Numbered from the stretch's first letter, positions 8,556 to 18,025 are shown. The stretch: 64,000 nucleotides of DNA from Saccharopolyspora gloriosae (GCF_014203325.1 NZ_JACHIV010000001.1:186001-250000); one strand, 5' to 3'. Numbers and translations are program-made. The notes: generated by a model not told the origin, from the letters alone.

Positions 8556-8590
8556 GCGGGGCCTTCCGGCGCACTGCCGGGAGGCCCCGC
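8556..8590 (+). terminator. Terminator hairpin closing the secreted-protein island
   Basis: A 15-bp GC-rich stem (8556-8570 with 8576-8590, one G-U pair) with a 5-base loop starts 12 bases after the stop codon. It isolates the island from secY, whose own control region follows. Confidence 0.75.
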
Positions 8591-8868
8591 GGCGGGTCGT
8601 GCGCAGGTCGGACCGGTCGGTGGACCGGGAGGGCCGCGCCGGCCGCGCTCCCGTCGGCGAACCCTCTTCCCGGTGCTGTGACCGGGAGGGTGCGGCGGAT
8701 CACCGCCGACTGACGGAGCGTATTCGGCGACCTGCTAGAGTCGCCCAGGCAGCACCGTGCCGAGCACGGTGCTGTGGATTTTCCAGCCGTGCCGGCCCCG
8801 CGTACGAGGATTTGGGAAGCCGGCCATCGTTCGGCCGGTAACCCCGGCTTGCGCACCAGGAGGTTCGC
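8591..8868 (+). promoter_or_regulatory. secY upstream region
   Basis: With the hairpin before it, this makes 324 gene-free bases. A possible promoter has TAGAGT at 8736-8741 as -10 and CTGACG at 8710-8715 as -35, with a rather long 20-base spacer. Just after it lies a perfect 10-bp inverted repeat, CAGCACCGTG/CACGGTGCTG (8750-8774, 5-base loop), which would fall in the leader mRNA or act as an operator. The GTG start of secY is preceded by AGGAGG. Confidence 0.4.
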
Positions 8869-10173
8869 GTGCTCGGCGCCTTCCGCTCGGCTCTGGCGAC
8901 GCCGGACCTGCGCCGCAAGATCCTGTTCACACTGGGCATGGTCGTGCTGTACCGGCTCGGCGCCACGATTCCCTCTCCGGGGGTTTCGTACCCGAACGTC
9001 CAGCAGTGCTATCAGGAACTGCAGGGCAGTCAGAGTGTCTTCTCGCTGTTGAACCTGTTCAGCGGTGGCGCGCTGTTGCAGCTGTCGGTGTTGTCGCTGG
9101 GCATCATGCCCTACATCACCGCGAGCATCATCATCCAGCTGCTCCAGGTGGTCATTCCTCGCTTCGAGCAGTTGAAGAAGGAAGGGCAGTCCGGCCAGGC
9201 GAAGCTGACGCAGTACACCCGCTACCTGGCGATCGCGCTCGCGGTGCTGCAGGCGACGGGCATCGTCGCGCTCGCCGAGCGCGGCCAGCTCTTCCCCGAC
9301 TGCTCCGCGGACGTCATCCCGGACAGCTCGGTGCTGAACCTCATCACCATCGTGGTCGTGATGACGGCGGGCGCCGCGCTGCTGATGTGGATGGGTGAGC
9401 TGATCACCGAGCGCGGTGTCGGCAACGGCATGTCGCTGCTCATCTTCACCTCGATCGCGGCCCGGATCCCCGCTGAGGGCGGCAAGATCCTGCAGACGCA
9501 CGGCGGCCTGGTGTTCACCGTGGTCTGCCTGTTCGCGGTGGCGATCATCGCCACGGTGGTCTTCATCGAGCAGGCGCAGCGCCGGATCCCGGTGCAGTAC
9601 GCGAAGCGCATGATCGGTCGCCGGATGTACGGCGGGACGTCGACGTACCTGCCGCTGAAGGTGAACCAGGCCGGTGTCATCCCGGTGATCTTCGGTTCCT
9701 CGCTGCTGTACCTGCCGCAGCTGCTCGGGCAGCTCGCGGGCAACCAGGACTCCTGGTGGGCGCGGTTCATCCAGACCTACATCGTCGACCCGTCCAGCTG
9801 GGTGCACATCCTGCTGTACATGGCGATGATCATCTTCTTCGCCTACTTCTACGTCTCCATCACGTTCAACCCGGAGGAACGGGCTGACGAGATGAAGAAG
9901 TTCGGCGGCTTCATCCCCGGCATCAGGCCTGGTCGGCCGACCGCCGAGTACCTGAGCTTCGTGCTGTCCCGCATCACGCTGCCCGGCTCGTTGTACCTGG
10001 GCATCATCGCGATCCTGCCGAACTTCTTCCTGGGCCTGACGGGCCAGGGCGGGAACCAGAACTTCCCGTTCGGCGGCACGGCGGTGTTGATCATGGTCAA
10101 CGTCGGCTTGGACACCGTGAAGCAGATCGAGAGCCAACTCACGCAGCGGAACTACGAGGGTTTCCTCCGGTAA
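8869..10173 (+). CDS. secY: Protein translocase subunit SecY
   Basis: SecY (434 aa) is the channel of the general secretion translocon in the cytoplasmic membrane. The GTG start gives MLGAFRSALATPDLRRKILFT, the family N-terminus. Ten membrane segments can be counted, with the signatures LGIMPYITASIIIQLLQ (second helix) and GVGNGMSLLIF. The segment FGGFIPGIRPGRPTAEYL is the conserved cytosolic loop. It heads the secY-adk-map block, separated from rplO by an accessory island that is not typical of the spc operon. Confidence 0.97.
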   Translation: MLGAFRSALATPDLRRKILFTLGMVVLYRLGATIPSPGVSYPNVQQCYQELQGSQSVFSLLNLFSGGALLQLSVLSLGIMPYITASIIIQLLQVVIPRFEQLKKEGQSGQAKLTQYTRYLAIALAVLQATGIVALAERGQLFPDCSADVIPDSSVLNLITIVVVMTAGAALLMWMGELITERGVGNGMSLLIFTSIAARIPAEGGKILQTHGGLVFTVVCLFAVAIIATVVFIEQAQRRIPVQYAKRMIGRRMYGGTSTYLPLKVNQAGVIPVIFGSSLLYLPQLLGQLAGNQDSWWARFIQTYIVDPSSWVHILLYMAMIIFFAYFYVSITFNPEERADEMKKFGGFIPGIRPGRPTAEYLSFVLSRITLPGSLYLGIIAILPNFFLGLTGQGGNQNFPFGGTAVLIMVNVGLDTVKQIESQLTQRNYEGFLR

Positions 10174-10434
10174 ACTCCCCGAGTACGGATGGCGGACTCA
10201 TTGTTTCGCATCGCGGAAGCTCATCGGCGTTCCGCATAGCGCGTGCATTATGGTGTTCGTCCGTGGCGACGTTCGGCGTGGCCCTGGCCTGGGCTGATAC
10301 CAGGGCGGCCCGCCGAGCGTCGATCCCGCCGGGCAACGCGCGCGGCGATCAGCATCCGCACTCCACGGGGTGAGTGCGGAGCGCTCGACGAAGGTGGCTG
10401 CAGACCACCGCAATGATTCGGAGGCAGACCCTTG

Positions 10435-10989
10435 GTGCGATTGGTTCTCGTCGGCCCGCCTGGTGCGGGCAAGGGCACCCAAGCGGCCGTGCTGGGCGAA
10501 CGGCTCGCCGTTCCGCACATCTCCACCGGCGACCTGTTCCGCGCGAACATCGGGAATTCCACGCCACTCGGGCAGAAGGCCAAGTCCTACATGGACGCGG
10601 GCGAACTGGTTCCCGACGAGGTCACCAACGAGATGGTTCGCGAGCGGCTGGCGGAGCCGGACGCGCAGGACGGGTTCCTGCTCGACGGATTCCCGCGGAC
10701 GACGCCGCAGGCCGACGTGCTCGGCGAAATCCTGGCCGACAACGGCATGGAGCTCACCGCCGTCGTCCAGTTCGACGTGCCCGAGGAAGAGCTCGTGCGC
10801 CGCATGCTCGACCGCGGCCGGTCGGACGACACCGAGGACGTGATCCGGCGCAGGCTCGCCGTCTACCACTCGGAGACCGAACCGCTGCTGGACTACTACC
10901 GGGCCAAGGTCGTCAAGATCGACGCACTCGGCTCGGTCGAGGACATCACCGACCGCGCGCTCGACGCGTTGGGCCAGAAGAAGGCCTGA
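10435..10989 (+). CDS. adk: Adenylate kinase (short-LID form)
   Basis: Converts AMP and ATP to two ADP. The GTG at 10435 gives the family start [16 protein letters not shown], with the P-loop GPPGAGKGT at residues 7-15; a TTG one codon upstream is also possible (GGAGG 7-10 bases away). [13 protein letters not shown] is the adenylate-kinase signature. The LID is short, without Cys zinc ligands ([15 protein letters not shown]), as in mycobacterial enzymes of about 181 aa; this one is 184 aa. A 261-base gap from secY leaves room for a separate promoter. Confidence 0.97.
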   Translation: MRLVLVGPPGAGKGTQAAVLGERLAVPHISTGDLFRANIGNSTPLGQKAKSYMDAGELVPDEVTNEMVRERLAEPDAQDGFLLDGFPRTTPQADVLGEILADNGMELTAVVQFDVPEEELVRRMLDRGRSDDTEDVIRRRLAVYHSETEPLLDYYRAKVVKIDALGSVEDITDRALDALGQKKA

Positions 10990-11028
10990 CGGGCGCGCAC
11001 CAGACCTGAGGAACGGACGGGAACACGG

Positions 11029-11820
11029 GTGTTTCGGCGAGGCAAGGGCATCGAGCTCAAATCGGTCGGCGAGATCGAGGCGATGCGGGCGGCGGGGCTG
11101 GTCGTGGCCAGCGCGCTCGCCGCGGTCTCCGCGAAGGCCGAACCCGGTGTCAGCACCGGTGAGCTCGACGAGGTCGCCGAGCAGGTGATCCGGGACGCCG
11201 GTGCCGTCCCGTCCTTCCAGGGCTACCACGGCTTCCCGGCGTCGATCTGCGCGTCGGTGAACGAGAAGGTCGTGCACGGCATCCCGTCGAAGTCCGAGGT
11301 GCTCGCCGACGGCGACCTGCTGTCGGTGGACTGCGGGGCCATCCTCGAAGGCTGGCACGGGGACTCCGCCGTCACCCTGTCGATCGGCGCGGTCAGCGAG
11401 CGCGACCAGGCGCTGTCCGACGCGACGCGCCAGGCCATGTGGGCCGGGTTGCAGCGGGCGCAGGCCGGAGCGCACCTGACCGACATCTCGCACGCCGTGC
11501 AGACCGCGGCGCAGGCGGCGGGCAAGTCCGACGGCATCGACTACGGGATCATCGCCGAGTACGGCGGCCACGGCATCGGCACCGAGATGCACATGGAGCC
11601 GTTCCTGCCGAACCTCGGCAAGCCCGGTCGCGGCCCGAAGCTGCGGGTCGGCATGGCGTTGGCGGTCGAGCCGATGCTGACGCTCGGCTCGGTGGACACC
11701 GTGGAACTGGACGACGAGTGGACCGTGGTCACCTTCGACGGTTCCCGCGCGGCGCACTGGGAGCACACCGTCGCGATCACCGAAGACGGGCCCTGGGTCC
11801 TCACCGCTCCGGAGCAGTGA
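11029..11820 (+). CDS. map: Methionine aminopeptidase, type I
   Basis: Removes initiator Met from nascent proteins (263 aa, GTG start). The five metal ligands are visible: D in VDCGA, D in GDSAVT, H in [11 protein letters not shown] in AVEPML and E in WEHTVAI. The substrate His lies in GYHGFPAS. There is no N-terminal zinc-finger or SH3-binding extension. It ends the secY-adk-map block; a long hairpin follows, then convergent methyltransferases. Confidence 0.97.
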   Translation: MFRRGKGIELKSVGEIEAMRAAGLVVASALAAVSAKAEPGVSTGELDEVAEQVIRDAGAVPSFQGYHGFPASICASVNEKVVHGIPSKSEVLADGDLLSVDCGAILEGWHGDSAVTLSIGAVSERDQALSDATRQAMWAGLQRAQAGAHLTDISHAVQTAAQAAGKSDGIDYGIIAEYGGHGIGTEMHMEPFLPNLGKPGRGPKLRVGMALAVEPMLTLGSVDTVELDDEWTVVTFDGSRAAHWEHTVAITEDGPWVLTAPEQ

Positions 11821-11858
11821 GCCGAGCCCCTAGCCCGGCGTGAGAACACCTCTGACGC

Positions 11859-11901
11859 GAATGCCTCATCCGGCGGCGAGAGCCGTCCGGATGAGGCATT
11901 C
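11859..11901 (+). terminator. Bidirectional terminator between map and a methyltransferase
   Basis: A 15-bp perfect stem (11859-11873 with 11887-11901) is extended by CGGC/GCCG around a GAGA tetraloop, with one bulged T. It lies in the 93-base gap between two convergent genes and can serve both. Confidence 0.8.
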
Positions 11902-11913
11902 GTCGTGCGGGGG

Positions 11914-12519
11914 TCAGTGCCGCGGGCGGCGGCAGACGTACACGCGGGCGGGCGGGACGTTGCGCCACACCGTGCTGCGCGGCAGCACTTCCTCGAAGGT
12001 CTCCCGCAGGATCTCGGTGAAGGCGATCGTGTTCGCCCGCCACAACGTCGTCACGTAGGTGACCGTGGTGAACACGCCTTCCTTCGTCAGCACCTTCGAG
12101 ACCTCGCGCAGCAAGGCGCGTTGCTGGTCGGCGGGCAGCAGCGTCCACGGGATGCTGCTGATGACCGCGTCCACCTGGGTGCGGTTCGCCGCGGCGAGCA
12201 GTTCGACGAGGTGCCGGGCATCGCCTTCGATGACCTCCAGCCAGGGCTTCGTGGAGTTGAGGTACCGCACCAGCTCCGGGTCGATCTCCACGGCCAAGTG
12301 GTCGGAGCCGTCGGGCAGCCGTTCGCGCAACGCCCCGCTGAGCGCACCGGTGCCCGGCCCGAGTTCGAGCACCGTCGGCGTGCCGCTGGCCGGGACGACC
12401 TCCGCGACCGCTCTCGCGACGTGCTCGGAGGTGGGGAGCACGGCACCCACGGTGCCGGGCTGCCGGACGGCGCGCGTGACGAAGGTGCGGTACTCGCGCA
12501 GCTTGGCTTGCTTGCTCAC
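11914..12519 (-). CDS. PmtA-like SAM-dependent methyltransferase, copy 1
   Basis: Class I methyltransferase (201 aa from the GTG at 12519, preceded by CTGGAG). The SAM-binding motif I is VLELGPGTG (about residues 50-58). The acidic motif II is VEIDPEL, and the segment VDAVISSIPWTLLP takes the place of motif IV. The overall pattern resembles phospholipid N-methyltransferases (PmtA) and, more distantly, rRNA adenine dimethylases; the substrate is unknown. A second, similar gene lies upstream on the same strand (12833-13480). Both are reversed relative to the ribosomal genes and sit between map and infA, which is unusual. Confidence 0.8.
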   Translation of the reverse strand: MSKQAKLREYRTFVTRAVRQPGTVGAVLPTSEHVARAVAEVVPASGTPTVLELGPGTGALSGALRERLPDGSDHLAVEIDPELVRYLNSTKPWLEVIEGDARHLVELLAAANRTQVDAVISSIPWTLLPADQQRALLREVSKVLTKEGVFTTVTYVTTLWRANTIAFTEILRETFEEVLPRSTVWRNVPPARVYVCRRPRH

Positions 12520-12832
12520 TCGGCGCTCCAGGATCGGAAGAGAGGTCCTGGAGAACCGTAACGGCCCGCCCCCGGAATCCGGCGGTCCCGGATGCCGTGA
12601 GCGGGAAATCGCCCGGATCTGCCCCAAAGGGCACGGAGATCCTTTTCGGGGCATTTCCGGATCGTCGTTCTGGCGATGGCCGCGTCGCTGACCAGTGCTC
12701 GGGCGAGAGCACCGAAGGTTCTCGGTGCTCTGCTCACGAGGTCCGCTATCGGGGTCGCGGCCGCTCGAAGAATTGATCTCGAAGCGAAAAGCGCTCCGAT
12801 CCCGCCGCAGCACAAGATCGAACGGCGTTTCG
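12520..12832 (-). other. Spacer between the two methyltransferase genes
   Basis: 313 bases with no gene I can support. A frame open upstream of the copy 1 start is Arg/Ser/Pro-rich and unlike the family, so it is not taken as coding. It probably carries the leader of copy 1. No clear promoter or terminator is visible. Confidence 0.5.
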
Positions 12833-13480
12833 TCAGTGCAACGGGCGCCGGCAGATGTAATGCAGGATCGGCGGGAAGTTGCGCCACGTCGTGTGCGTGA
12901 GCACCTCGTCGAACGTGGTGGCCAGGCGGGTGCGGAACCGCTTGCCGCCGGGGTTGTGCTCCGCGGGCAGGTAGGTGAGCGCGGTGAACGCGCCGTGCGG
13001 GGCGAGCACCTTGGTGACCTCGCCGAGGACGCGGTCCTGTTCGTCGTCGGGGAGCAGCGACCACGGGATGCTGCTGATCACCGCGTCCACCCGGTCGACG
13101 CCCCGCTCGGCCAGCAGCGGGACCAGGTCACCGGCGTCGCCGTGCACGAGCTCCATCCACGGCGCGTGCGCCCGCAGGTGCTCCACCATCTCGTCGACGA
13201 GCTCGATGCCGATGTGCCGGGCCCCCGCGGGCAGCCGCTCGTGGATGCCGCCGCTGAGCGAGCCGGTGCCGGGGCCGAGCTCCAGCACGACGGGCGTGCC
13301 GGTGGTGGGCACCACCTGCGCGACGGTCGCCGCGACGGCGGCCGAGGTGGGGGTGGCCGCACCGACCTCCCGCGGATTGCGCACGGCACTGGTGAGGAAC
13401 GTGCGGTATTCGGCGAGCCTGCCCACCGGTCCGGGCGACGGCTTCCGGGCGGCGGATGTGTGGTCCTGTTGCGCGGTCAC
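12833..13480 (-). CDS. PmtA-like SAM-dependent methyltransferase, copy 2
   Basis: 215-aa paralogue of copy 1, with GAGGAGAG before the GTG start. Motif I is VVLELGPGTG (about residues 64-73) and motif II is IGIELVDEM. VDAVISSIPWSLLPDDEQ aligns with copy 1, as does the closing CRRPLH against CRRPRH. The N-terminus is longer by about 14 residues. The family assignment (phospholipid N-methyltransferase-like) comes from motif spacing; the substrate is not known. The two copies probably arose by tandem duplication and have since diverged. Confidence 0.8.
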   Translation of the reverse strand: MTAQQDHTSAARKPSPGPVGRLAEYRTFLTSAVRNPREVGAATPTSAAVAATVAQVVPTTGTPVVLELGPGTGSLSGGIHERLPAGARHIGIELVDEMVEHLRAHAPWMELVHGDAGDLVPLLAERGVDRVDAVISSIPWSLLPDDEQDRVLGEVTKVLAPHGAFTALTYLPAEHNPGGKRFRTRLATTFDEVLTHTTWRNFPPILHYICRRPLH

Positions 13481-14137
13481 TGCTCTCCTCGAAGCGCGGA
13501 TCAGCGGTCGGAACGGGTGGCTGCGTTGGCGCCGGAACCGGAGCTGCTCGCGGGTTCCTCGGACGGAGCGCTGGGCGAATCCGAGTCGCCGGGGCTTTCC
13601 GCAACCGCGCCGGTCGACATCATCGTCGCGCCGACGGGTGAGATCGAACGTAGACAGCCCGCGAGCGGTGCCGCAACCACCCGAGTGGGGGGTGCGGTGG
13701 AGGTCTGCTCACACTCGCTCCCGCCCGTTCACCCACCGTCGATGCGCGCGCACCCACCGCGTTGACGCGCCCGCTCCGCGTGAGGGGCCCGGCGCCGGGG
13801 TGGATCGCGCGCGAGCGCCGAATCCGGACCGGCCCGCCGACCAGGGACGTTGTCCAGCCCCCGGATGAAGCCCGAATCGGCCTGCGCGTACAGTGGAGCA
13901 ACGGCGCACTCATCGCGCCGGTTCGTCGTGCCTTGTGCTCGCAGGGGGCATTCCGGGGAGTTCGTCATCGGACTCATCGGCCGGGCCGTCCCACGGGCGT
14001 CTCGCGGTTCACCGCACACTCAGGGCAGTTCGGGCCGACCGGAGCGCGTCCGTCGCCGGTCCTGGAGGGAAGTCTCCGGGTCGGGTGGCCGAAGGCGCAA
14101 GCCTTACCAACCGTCACCGTCACGAAACGCGGAGGAC
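13481..14137 (+). promoter_or_regulatory. infA operon upstream region
   Basis: 657 bases without a gene. A candidate promoter has TACAGT (13889-13894) with ATGAAG (13865-13870) 18 bases upstream; this is modest evidence. Frames open here are compositionally non-coding, including one continuous with infA. It should contain the promoters for the infA-rpmJ-rpsM-rpsK-rpsD-rpoA-rplQ operon and for the divergent methyltransferase. Confidence 0.4.
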
Positions 14138-14359
14138 ATGGGCAAAAAAGACGGGGCCATTGAGGTCGAGGGTCGCGTGATCGAGCCGCTCCCCAACGCG
14201 ATGTTCCGCGTCGAGTTGGAGAACGGGCACAAGGTCCTCGCGCACATCAGTGGCAAGATGCGTCAGCACTACATCCGCATCCTGCCCGAGGACCGGGTCG
14301 TCGTGGAGCTCTCGCCCTACGACCTTTCCCGTGGGCGCATCGTCTACCGCTACAAGTGA
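14138..14359 (+). CDS. infA: Translation initiation factor IF-1
   Basis: IF-1 (73 aa, standard) is an OB-fold factor that blocks the A site during initiation. The ATG at 14138, with GGAGGA directly upstream, gives [20 protein letters not shown]. The RNA-binding core [20 protein letters not shown] and the final GRIVYRYK are conserved. First gene of the second ribosomal block. Confidence 0.98.
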   Translation: MGKKDGAIEVEGRVIEPLPNAMFRVELENGHKVLAHISGKMRQHYIRILPEDRVVVELSPYDLSRGRIVYRYK

Positions 14360-14411
14360 CCTCCACGGTGTCCGGGAGACCGGGCACGCGTCCGAGCAGG
14401 AGAGCACGACC

Positions 14412-14525
14412 GTGAAGGTCCAACCTAGTGTGAAGAAGATCTGCGACAAGTGCCAGATCATCCGTCGTCATGGGCGGGTCCTGGTCATTTGCGACAACCA
14501 GCGCCACAAGCAGCGCCAGGGCTGA
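14412..14525 (+). CDS. rpmJ: 50S ribosomal protein L36, zinc-binding
   Basis: L36 (37 aa) from the GTG at 14412: [14 protein letters not shown]. It has the zinc-ribbon ligands C11, C14, C27 and H32, so it is the zinc-containing housekeeping form. It lies 52 bases after infA. Confidence 0.97.
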   Translation: MKVQPSVKKICDKCQIIRRHGRVLVICDNQRHKQRQG

Positions 14526-14698
14526 TCGCGTCCGTCGCGGACATGTAGCCGTACTGACAATCCAAGGGAACTCCCCTCGCCTGCCGGCTCGTGAGTGAGC
14601 CGGTCCACCTCCGGTTCCAGGCCGGGGCTTCACGCCGGATGCGGTGTGGAGGCGGCAGGGGTTGCAGACCTGGAACGACACGAAGGAGACCTGCCTAC

Positions 14699-15079
14699 AT
14701 GGCAAGGATCACCGGTGTCGACCTCCCGCGTGACAAGCGCATGGAGGTCGCGCTGACCTACATCTTCGGGATCGGCCGCAGCCGCTCCCAGGAGATCCTG
14801 ACGGCGACGGACATCTCGTTCGACGCGCGCGCGAAGGATCTCGACGATGACCAGCTCGCGAAGCTCCGCGAGTACATCGAGAACAATTTTCGGGTCGAGG
14901 GTGACCTGCGCCGCGAGGTCGCGGCCGACATCCGCCGGAAGATCGAGATCGGTTGCTACGAGGGGACGCGGCACCGCCGCCACCTCCCGTTGAACGGGCA
15001 GCGGACGAAGACCAACGCCCGTACCCGCAAGGGACCGAAGAAGACGGTCGCCGGCAAGAAGAAGGCCGGGAAGAAGTAA
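14699..15079 (+). CDS. rpsM: 30S ribosomal protein S13
   Basis: S13 (126 aa) is a head protein that contacts P-site tRNA and forms intersubunit bridges. The ATG at 14699 with AAGGAG upstream gives [21 protein letters not shown]; the frame is open further upstream but lacks family similarity there. The helix-two-turns-helix ([14 protein letters not shown]) and the basic tail [18 protein letters not shown] are present. It is 173 bases after rpmJ. Confidence 0.97.
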   Translation: MARITGVDLPRDKRMEVALTYIFGIGRSRSQEILTATDISFDARAKDLDDDQLAKLREYIENNFRVEGDLRREVAADIRRKIEIGCYEGTRHRRHLPLNGQRTKTNARTRKGPKKTVAGKKKAGKK

Positions 15080-15104
15080 GCGTCGCTAGGAGACCACAAC
15101 AGCT

Positions 15105-15509
15105 ATGCCACCCAAGTCTCGCGCTGGCGCCGTCAAGAAGGTGCGGCGCAAGGAAAAGAAGAATGTTGCGCACGGACAAGCGCACATCAAGAGCACCTTC
15201 AACAACACCATCGTCTCGATCACGGACCCGACCGGTGCGGTGATCAGCTGGGCCTCCGCGGGCCACGTCGGGTTCAAGGGCTCTCGCAAGTCCACCCCGT
15301 ACGCCGCGCAGATGGCCGCTGAGAACGCCGCCCGCAAGGCCGCCGAGCACGGCATGAAGAAGGTCGACGTCTTCGTGAAGGGTCCGGGTTCGGGCCGCGA
15401 GACGGCGATCCGCTCGCTGCAGGCCGCCGGCCTCGAGGTCGGCACGATCCAGGACGTGACCCCGCAGCCGCACAACGGCTGCCGGCCGCCCAAGCGGCGC
15501 CGGGTCTGA
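15105..15509 (+). CDS. rpsK: 30S ribosomal protein S11
   Basis: S11 (134 aa) of the 30S platform, near the E site. It shows [37 protein letters not shown] and the final [11 protein letters not shown]. The gene is tightly packed between rpsM and rpsD. Confidence 0.98.
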   Translation: MPPKSRAGAVKKVRRKEKKNVAHGQAHIKSTFNNTIVSITDPTGAVISWASAGHVGFKGSRKSTPYAAQMAAENAARKAAEHGMKKVDVFVKGPGSGRETAIRSLQAAGLEVGTIQDVTPQPHNGCRPPKRRRV

Positions 15510-15532
15510 TCGCGGGAAAGGAGTAGAAGAAG

Positions 15533-16138
15533 ATGGCACGTTACACCGGTCCCGCGACCCGCAAGTCCCGCCGTCTCAAGGTTGACCTCATCGGTGGGGA
15601 CCAGGCGTTCGAGCGTCGTCCGTACCCGCCGGGGCAGCACGGGCGCGCGCGCATCAAGGAAACCGAGTACCTGCTGCAGCTCCAGGAGAAGCAGAAGGCT
15701 CGTTTCACCTACGGCATCCTCGAGCGGCAGTTCCGCTCCTACTACGAGGAAGCCAACCGCCGCACCGGGCGTACCGGCGAGAACCTCCTGCAGCTGCTGG
15801 AGTCCCGCCTGGACAACGTGATCTACCGGTCCGGTCTGGCCCGCACCCGCCGGATGGCGCGGCAGCTGGTCAGCCACGGCCACTTCGTGGTCAACGGCAC
15901 CAAGGTGAACGTTCCGAGCTTCCAGGTCTCGAAGTTCGACATCATCGACGTGAAGCCGAAGTCGGTGAACACCACGCCGTTCATCATCGCCAAGGAGACC
16001 TTGGGCGAGCGGCCGGTGCCGGCATGGCTGCAGGTCGTGCCGTCGAACCTCCGCATCCTGGTGCACCAGCTCCCGGAGCGCGCGCAGATCGACACCCCGG
16101 TCACCGAGCAGCTCATCGTCGAGTACTACTCGAAGTGA
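15533..16138 (+). CDS. rpsD: 30S ribosomal protein S4 (zinc-free form)
   Basis: S4 (201 aa) is a primary 16S rRNA-binding assembly protein. The N-terminal domain has no Cys zinc ligands, so it is the C-minus form. The S4 RNA-binding domain is at about residues 90-155 (ESRLDNVIYRSGLARTRRMA, SHGHFVVNG). It ends in the conserved EQLIVEYYSK. A GC-rich hairpin follows in the gap to rpoA. Confidence 0.98.
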   Translation: MARYTGPATRKSRRLKVDLIGGDQAFERRPYPPGQHGRARIKETEYLLQLQEKQKARFTYGILERQFRSYYEEANRRTGRTGENLLQLLESRLDNVIYRSGLARTRRMARQLVSHGHFVVNGTKVNVPSFQVSKFDIIDVKPKSVNTTPFIIAKETLGERPVPAWLQVVPSNLRILVHQLPERAQIDTPVTEQLIVEYYSK

Positions 16139-16144
16139 TGCTTC

Positions 16145-16174
16145 CCGCCGGCGGCCCTCACCGGTCGCCGGCGG
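16145..16174 (+). other. Stem-loop in the rpsD-rpoA gap
   Basis: CCGCCGGCG/CGCCGGCGG (9 bp) is extended by three more pairs including one G-U around a 6-base loop, seven bases after the rpsD stop. There is no T-run. It may attenuate read-through into rpoA; this is inference. Confidence 0.5.
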
Positions 16175-16283
16175 TGGCCGTCCGGGCGGCGGAGCCGGAT
16201 TCCGTCGTCCGCTCGCGGTTCGCCGCGAGCTGCTATCGGATCGACGTCAAATAGCGGGCGTCGTGAGGTAAAGGAAACTCAAC

Positions 16284-17366
16284 ATGCTCATCTCCCAGCG
16301 ACCCTCACTGGCCGAAGAGGCCGTGACCGAGACCCGCTCCCGGTTCGTCATCGAACCGCTGGAGCCCGGCTTCGGCTACACCCTCGGCAACTCGCTGCGC
16401 CGGACCTTGCTGTCCTCCATTCCCGGCGCGGCCGTCACCAGCCTGCGCATTGACGGTGTGCTGCACGAGTTCACCACCATTCCGGGCGTGAAGGAGGACG
16501 TCACCGACGTCATCCTGAACCTCAAGGAGCTCGTCACGAGCTCCGAGGAGGACGAGCCGGTCACGATGTACCTGCGCAAGCAGGGCCCCGGTGAGGTCAC
16601 CGCGGCCGACATCGTGCCGCCGGCCGGGGTCACCGTGCACAACCCGGATCTGCACATCGCCACGCTCAACGGCAAGGGAAAGCTGGAGATCGAGCTCGTC
16701 GTCGAGCGCGGTCGCGGCTACGTCCCGGCGGTGCAGAACAAGCAGACCGGTGCGGAGATCGGTCGCATCCCGGTGGACTCGATCTACTCGCCGGTGCTGA
16801 AGGTGACCTACAAGGTCGAGGCCACCCGTGTTGAGCAGCGCACCGACTTCGACAAGCTGATCCTGGACGTCGAGACCAAGCCGTCGATCACGCCGCGCGA
16901 CGCGGTCGCGTCGGCCGGTCGGACCCTGGTCGAGCTGTTCGGGCTGGCGCGCGAGCTCAACGTGGACGCCGAGGGCATCGAGATCGGACCGTCGCCCGCC
17001 GAGGCCGACACCATCGCGGCCTACGCGATGCCGATCGAGGACCTGGACCTGACGGTGCGCTCCTACAACTGCCTCAAGCGGGAGGGCATTCACACCGTCG
17101 GCGAACTGGTGTCGCGCAGCGAGGCGGACCTGCTGGACATCCGCAACTTCGGTGCGAAGTCCATCGACGAGGTCAAGCTGAAGCTGGTGGGTCTGGGACT
17201 GGCACTGAAGGACAGCCCGCCCGGGTTCGACCCGTCGGCCGCGGCCGCCGAGTACGCCTCGGAGGGCTGGTCGGCGGACGACGACACCCCGCTGGGCTCC
17301 TTGTCGGTGGCCGAGGACAACGGCTACGACGACGGTCAGGACTACGCGGAGACAGAGCAGCTGTAG
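16284..17366 (+). CDS. rpoA: DNA-directed RNA polymerase alpha subunit
   Basis: Alpha subunit (360 aa). The N-terminal dimerisation/assembly domain (to about residue 230) is recognised by [20 protein letters not shown] and [16 protein letters not shown]. The C-terminal domain, which binds UP elements and activators, contains [18 protein letters not shown] and [16 protein letters not shown]. An acidic tail of about 40 residues follows. AAGGAAA precedes the ATG. Confidence 0.98.
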   Translation: MLISQRPSLAEEAVTETRSRFVIEPLEPGFGYTLGNSLRRTLLSSIPGAAVTSLRIDGVLHEFTTIPGVKEDVTDVILNLKELVTSSEEDEPVTMYLRKQGPGEVTAADIVPPAGVTVHNPDLHIATLNGKGKLEIELVVERGRGYVPAVQNKQTGAEIGRIPVDSIYSPVLKVTYKVEATRVEQRTDFDKLILDVETKPSITPRDAVASAGRTLVELFGLARELNVDAEGIEIGPSPAEADTIAAYAMPIEDLDLTVRSYNCLKREGIHTVGELVSRSEADLLDIRNFGAKSIDEVKLKLVGLGLALKDSPPGFDPSAAAAEYASEGWSADDDTPLGSLSVAEDNGYDDGQDYAETEQL

Positions 17367-17417
17367 CTGTGATGCGCGGGAAGGGCCACCCGATCCGCGC
17401 CTTGAGAGGAGCAAGCG

Positions 17418-17957
17418 ATGCCCACCCCCACCAAGGGAGCGCGTCTCGGCGGGTCGCCGTCGCACGAGCGGTTGATGCTGGCCAACCTGGCCACGTCGCT
17501 GTTCGAGCACGGGAAGATCACGACGACCGAGGCGAAGGCGAAGCGGCTGCGGCCGCTCGCCGAGCGCCTGATCACCAAAGCGAAAAAGGGCGACCTGCAC
17601 AACCGTCGCGAGGTCATGAAGACCATCCGCGACAAGGACGTCGTGCACAAGCTGTTCGCCGAGATCGGTCCGCACTTCGCGGAGCGTCCGGGCGGCTACA
17701 CCCGGATCATCAAGGCGATGCCGCGTCGCGGTGACAGCGCCAAGATGGCCGTGATCGCCCTGGTGACGGAGAAGACCGTCACCTCCGAGGCGGAAGCCGC
17801 CCGCGGCACCAAGTTCGCGAAGGACGCCGAGCCGGCCGCCGAGGCGACCCCGGCCGCGGACGAGTCCGCCGCGGTCGAGACCGAGGCCGTCGAGGCCAAG
17901 GCCGACGACGCCGCTGAGGCCAAGGCCGAGGAGGCCGAGAAGAAGGACGAGTCCTGA
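17418..17957 (+). CDS. rplQ: 50S ribosomal protein L17 with acidic tail
   Basis: L17 (179 aa). The conserved core (residues 1 to about 118) starts [20 protein letters not shown] and includes [20 protein letters not shown]. The last about 60 residues form a low-complexity Ala/Glu/Asp/Lys tail, longer than in E. coli and typical of actinobacteria. A strong hairpin begins 19 bases after the stop, inside the region before truA. Confidence 0.97.
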   Translation: MPTPTKGARLGGSPSHERLMLANLATSLFEHGKITTTEAKAKRLRPLAERLITKAKKGDLHNRREVMKTIRDKDVVHKLFAEIGPHFAERPGGYTRIIKAMPRRGDSAKMAVIALVTEKTVTSEAEAARGTKFAKDAEPAAEATPAADESAAVETEAVEAKADDAAEAKAEEAEKKDES

Positions 17958-17975
17958 TTCCGGTTTCTGACGCGT

Positions 17976-18018
17976 CGAACGAGCCCGTCGCTCCTTCCGG
18001 GGAGGGCGGGCTCGTTCG
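17976..18018 (+). terminator. Stem-loop between rplQ and truA
   Basis: A perfect 12-bp stem (17976-17987 CGAACGAGCCCG with 18007-18018 CGGGCTCGTTCG) and a 19-base loop containing GGGGAGG. It looks like the end of the rpoA-rplQ transcript, but it overlaps the likely true N-terminal coding sequence of truA, so it could also control that gene. Confidence 0.65.
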
Positions 18019-18025
18019 TCTTCGC

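Noticed and set aside
13850-14137. Upstream extension of the infA reading frame
   Set aside because: infA has a perfect GGAGGA and a conserved ATG at 14138; the extension has no similarity to IF-1.
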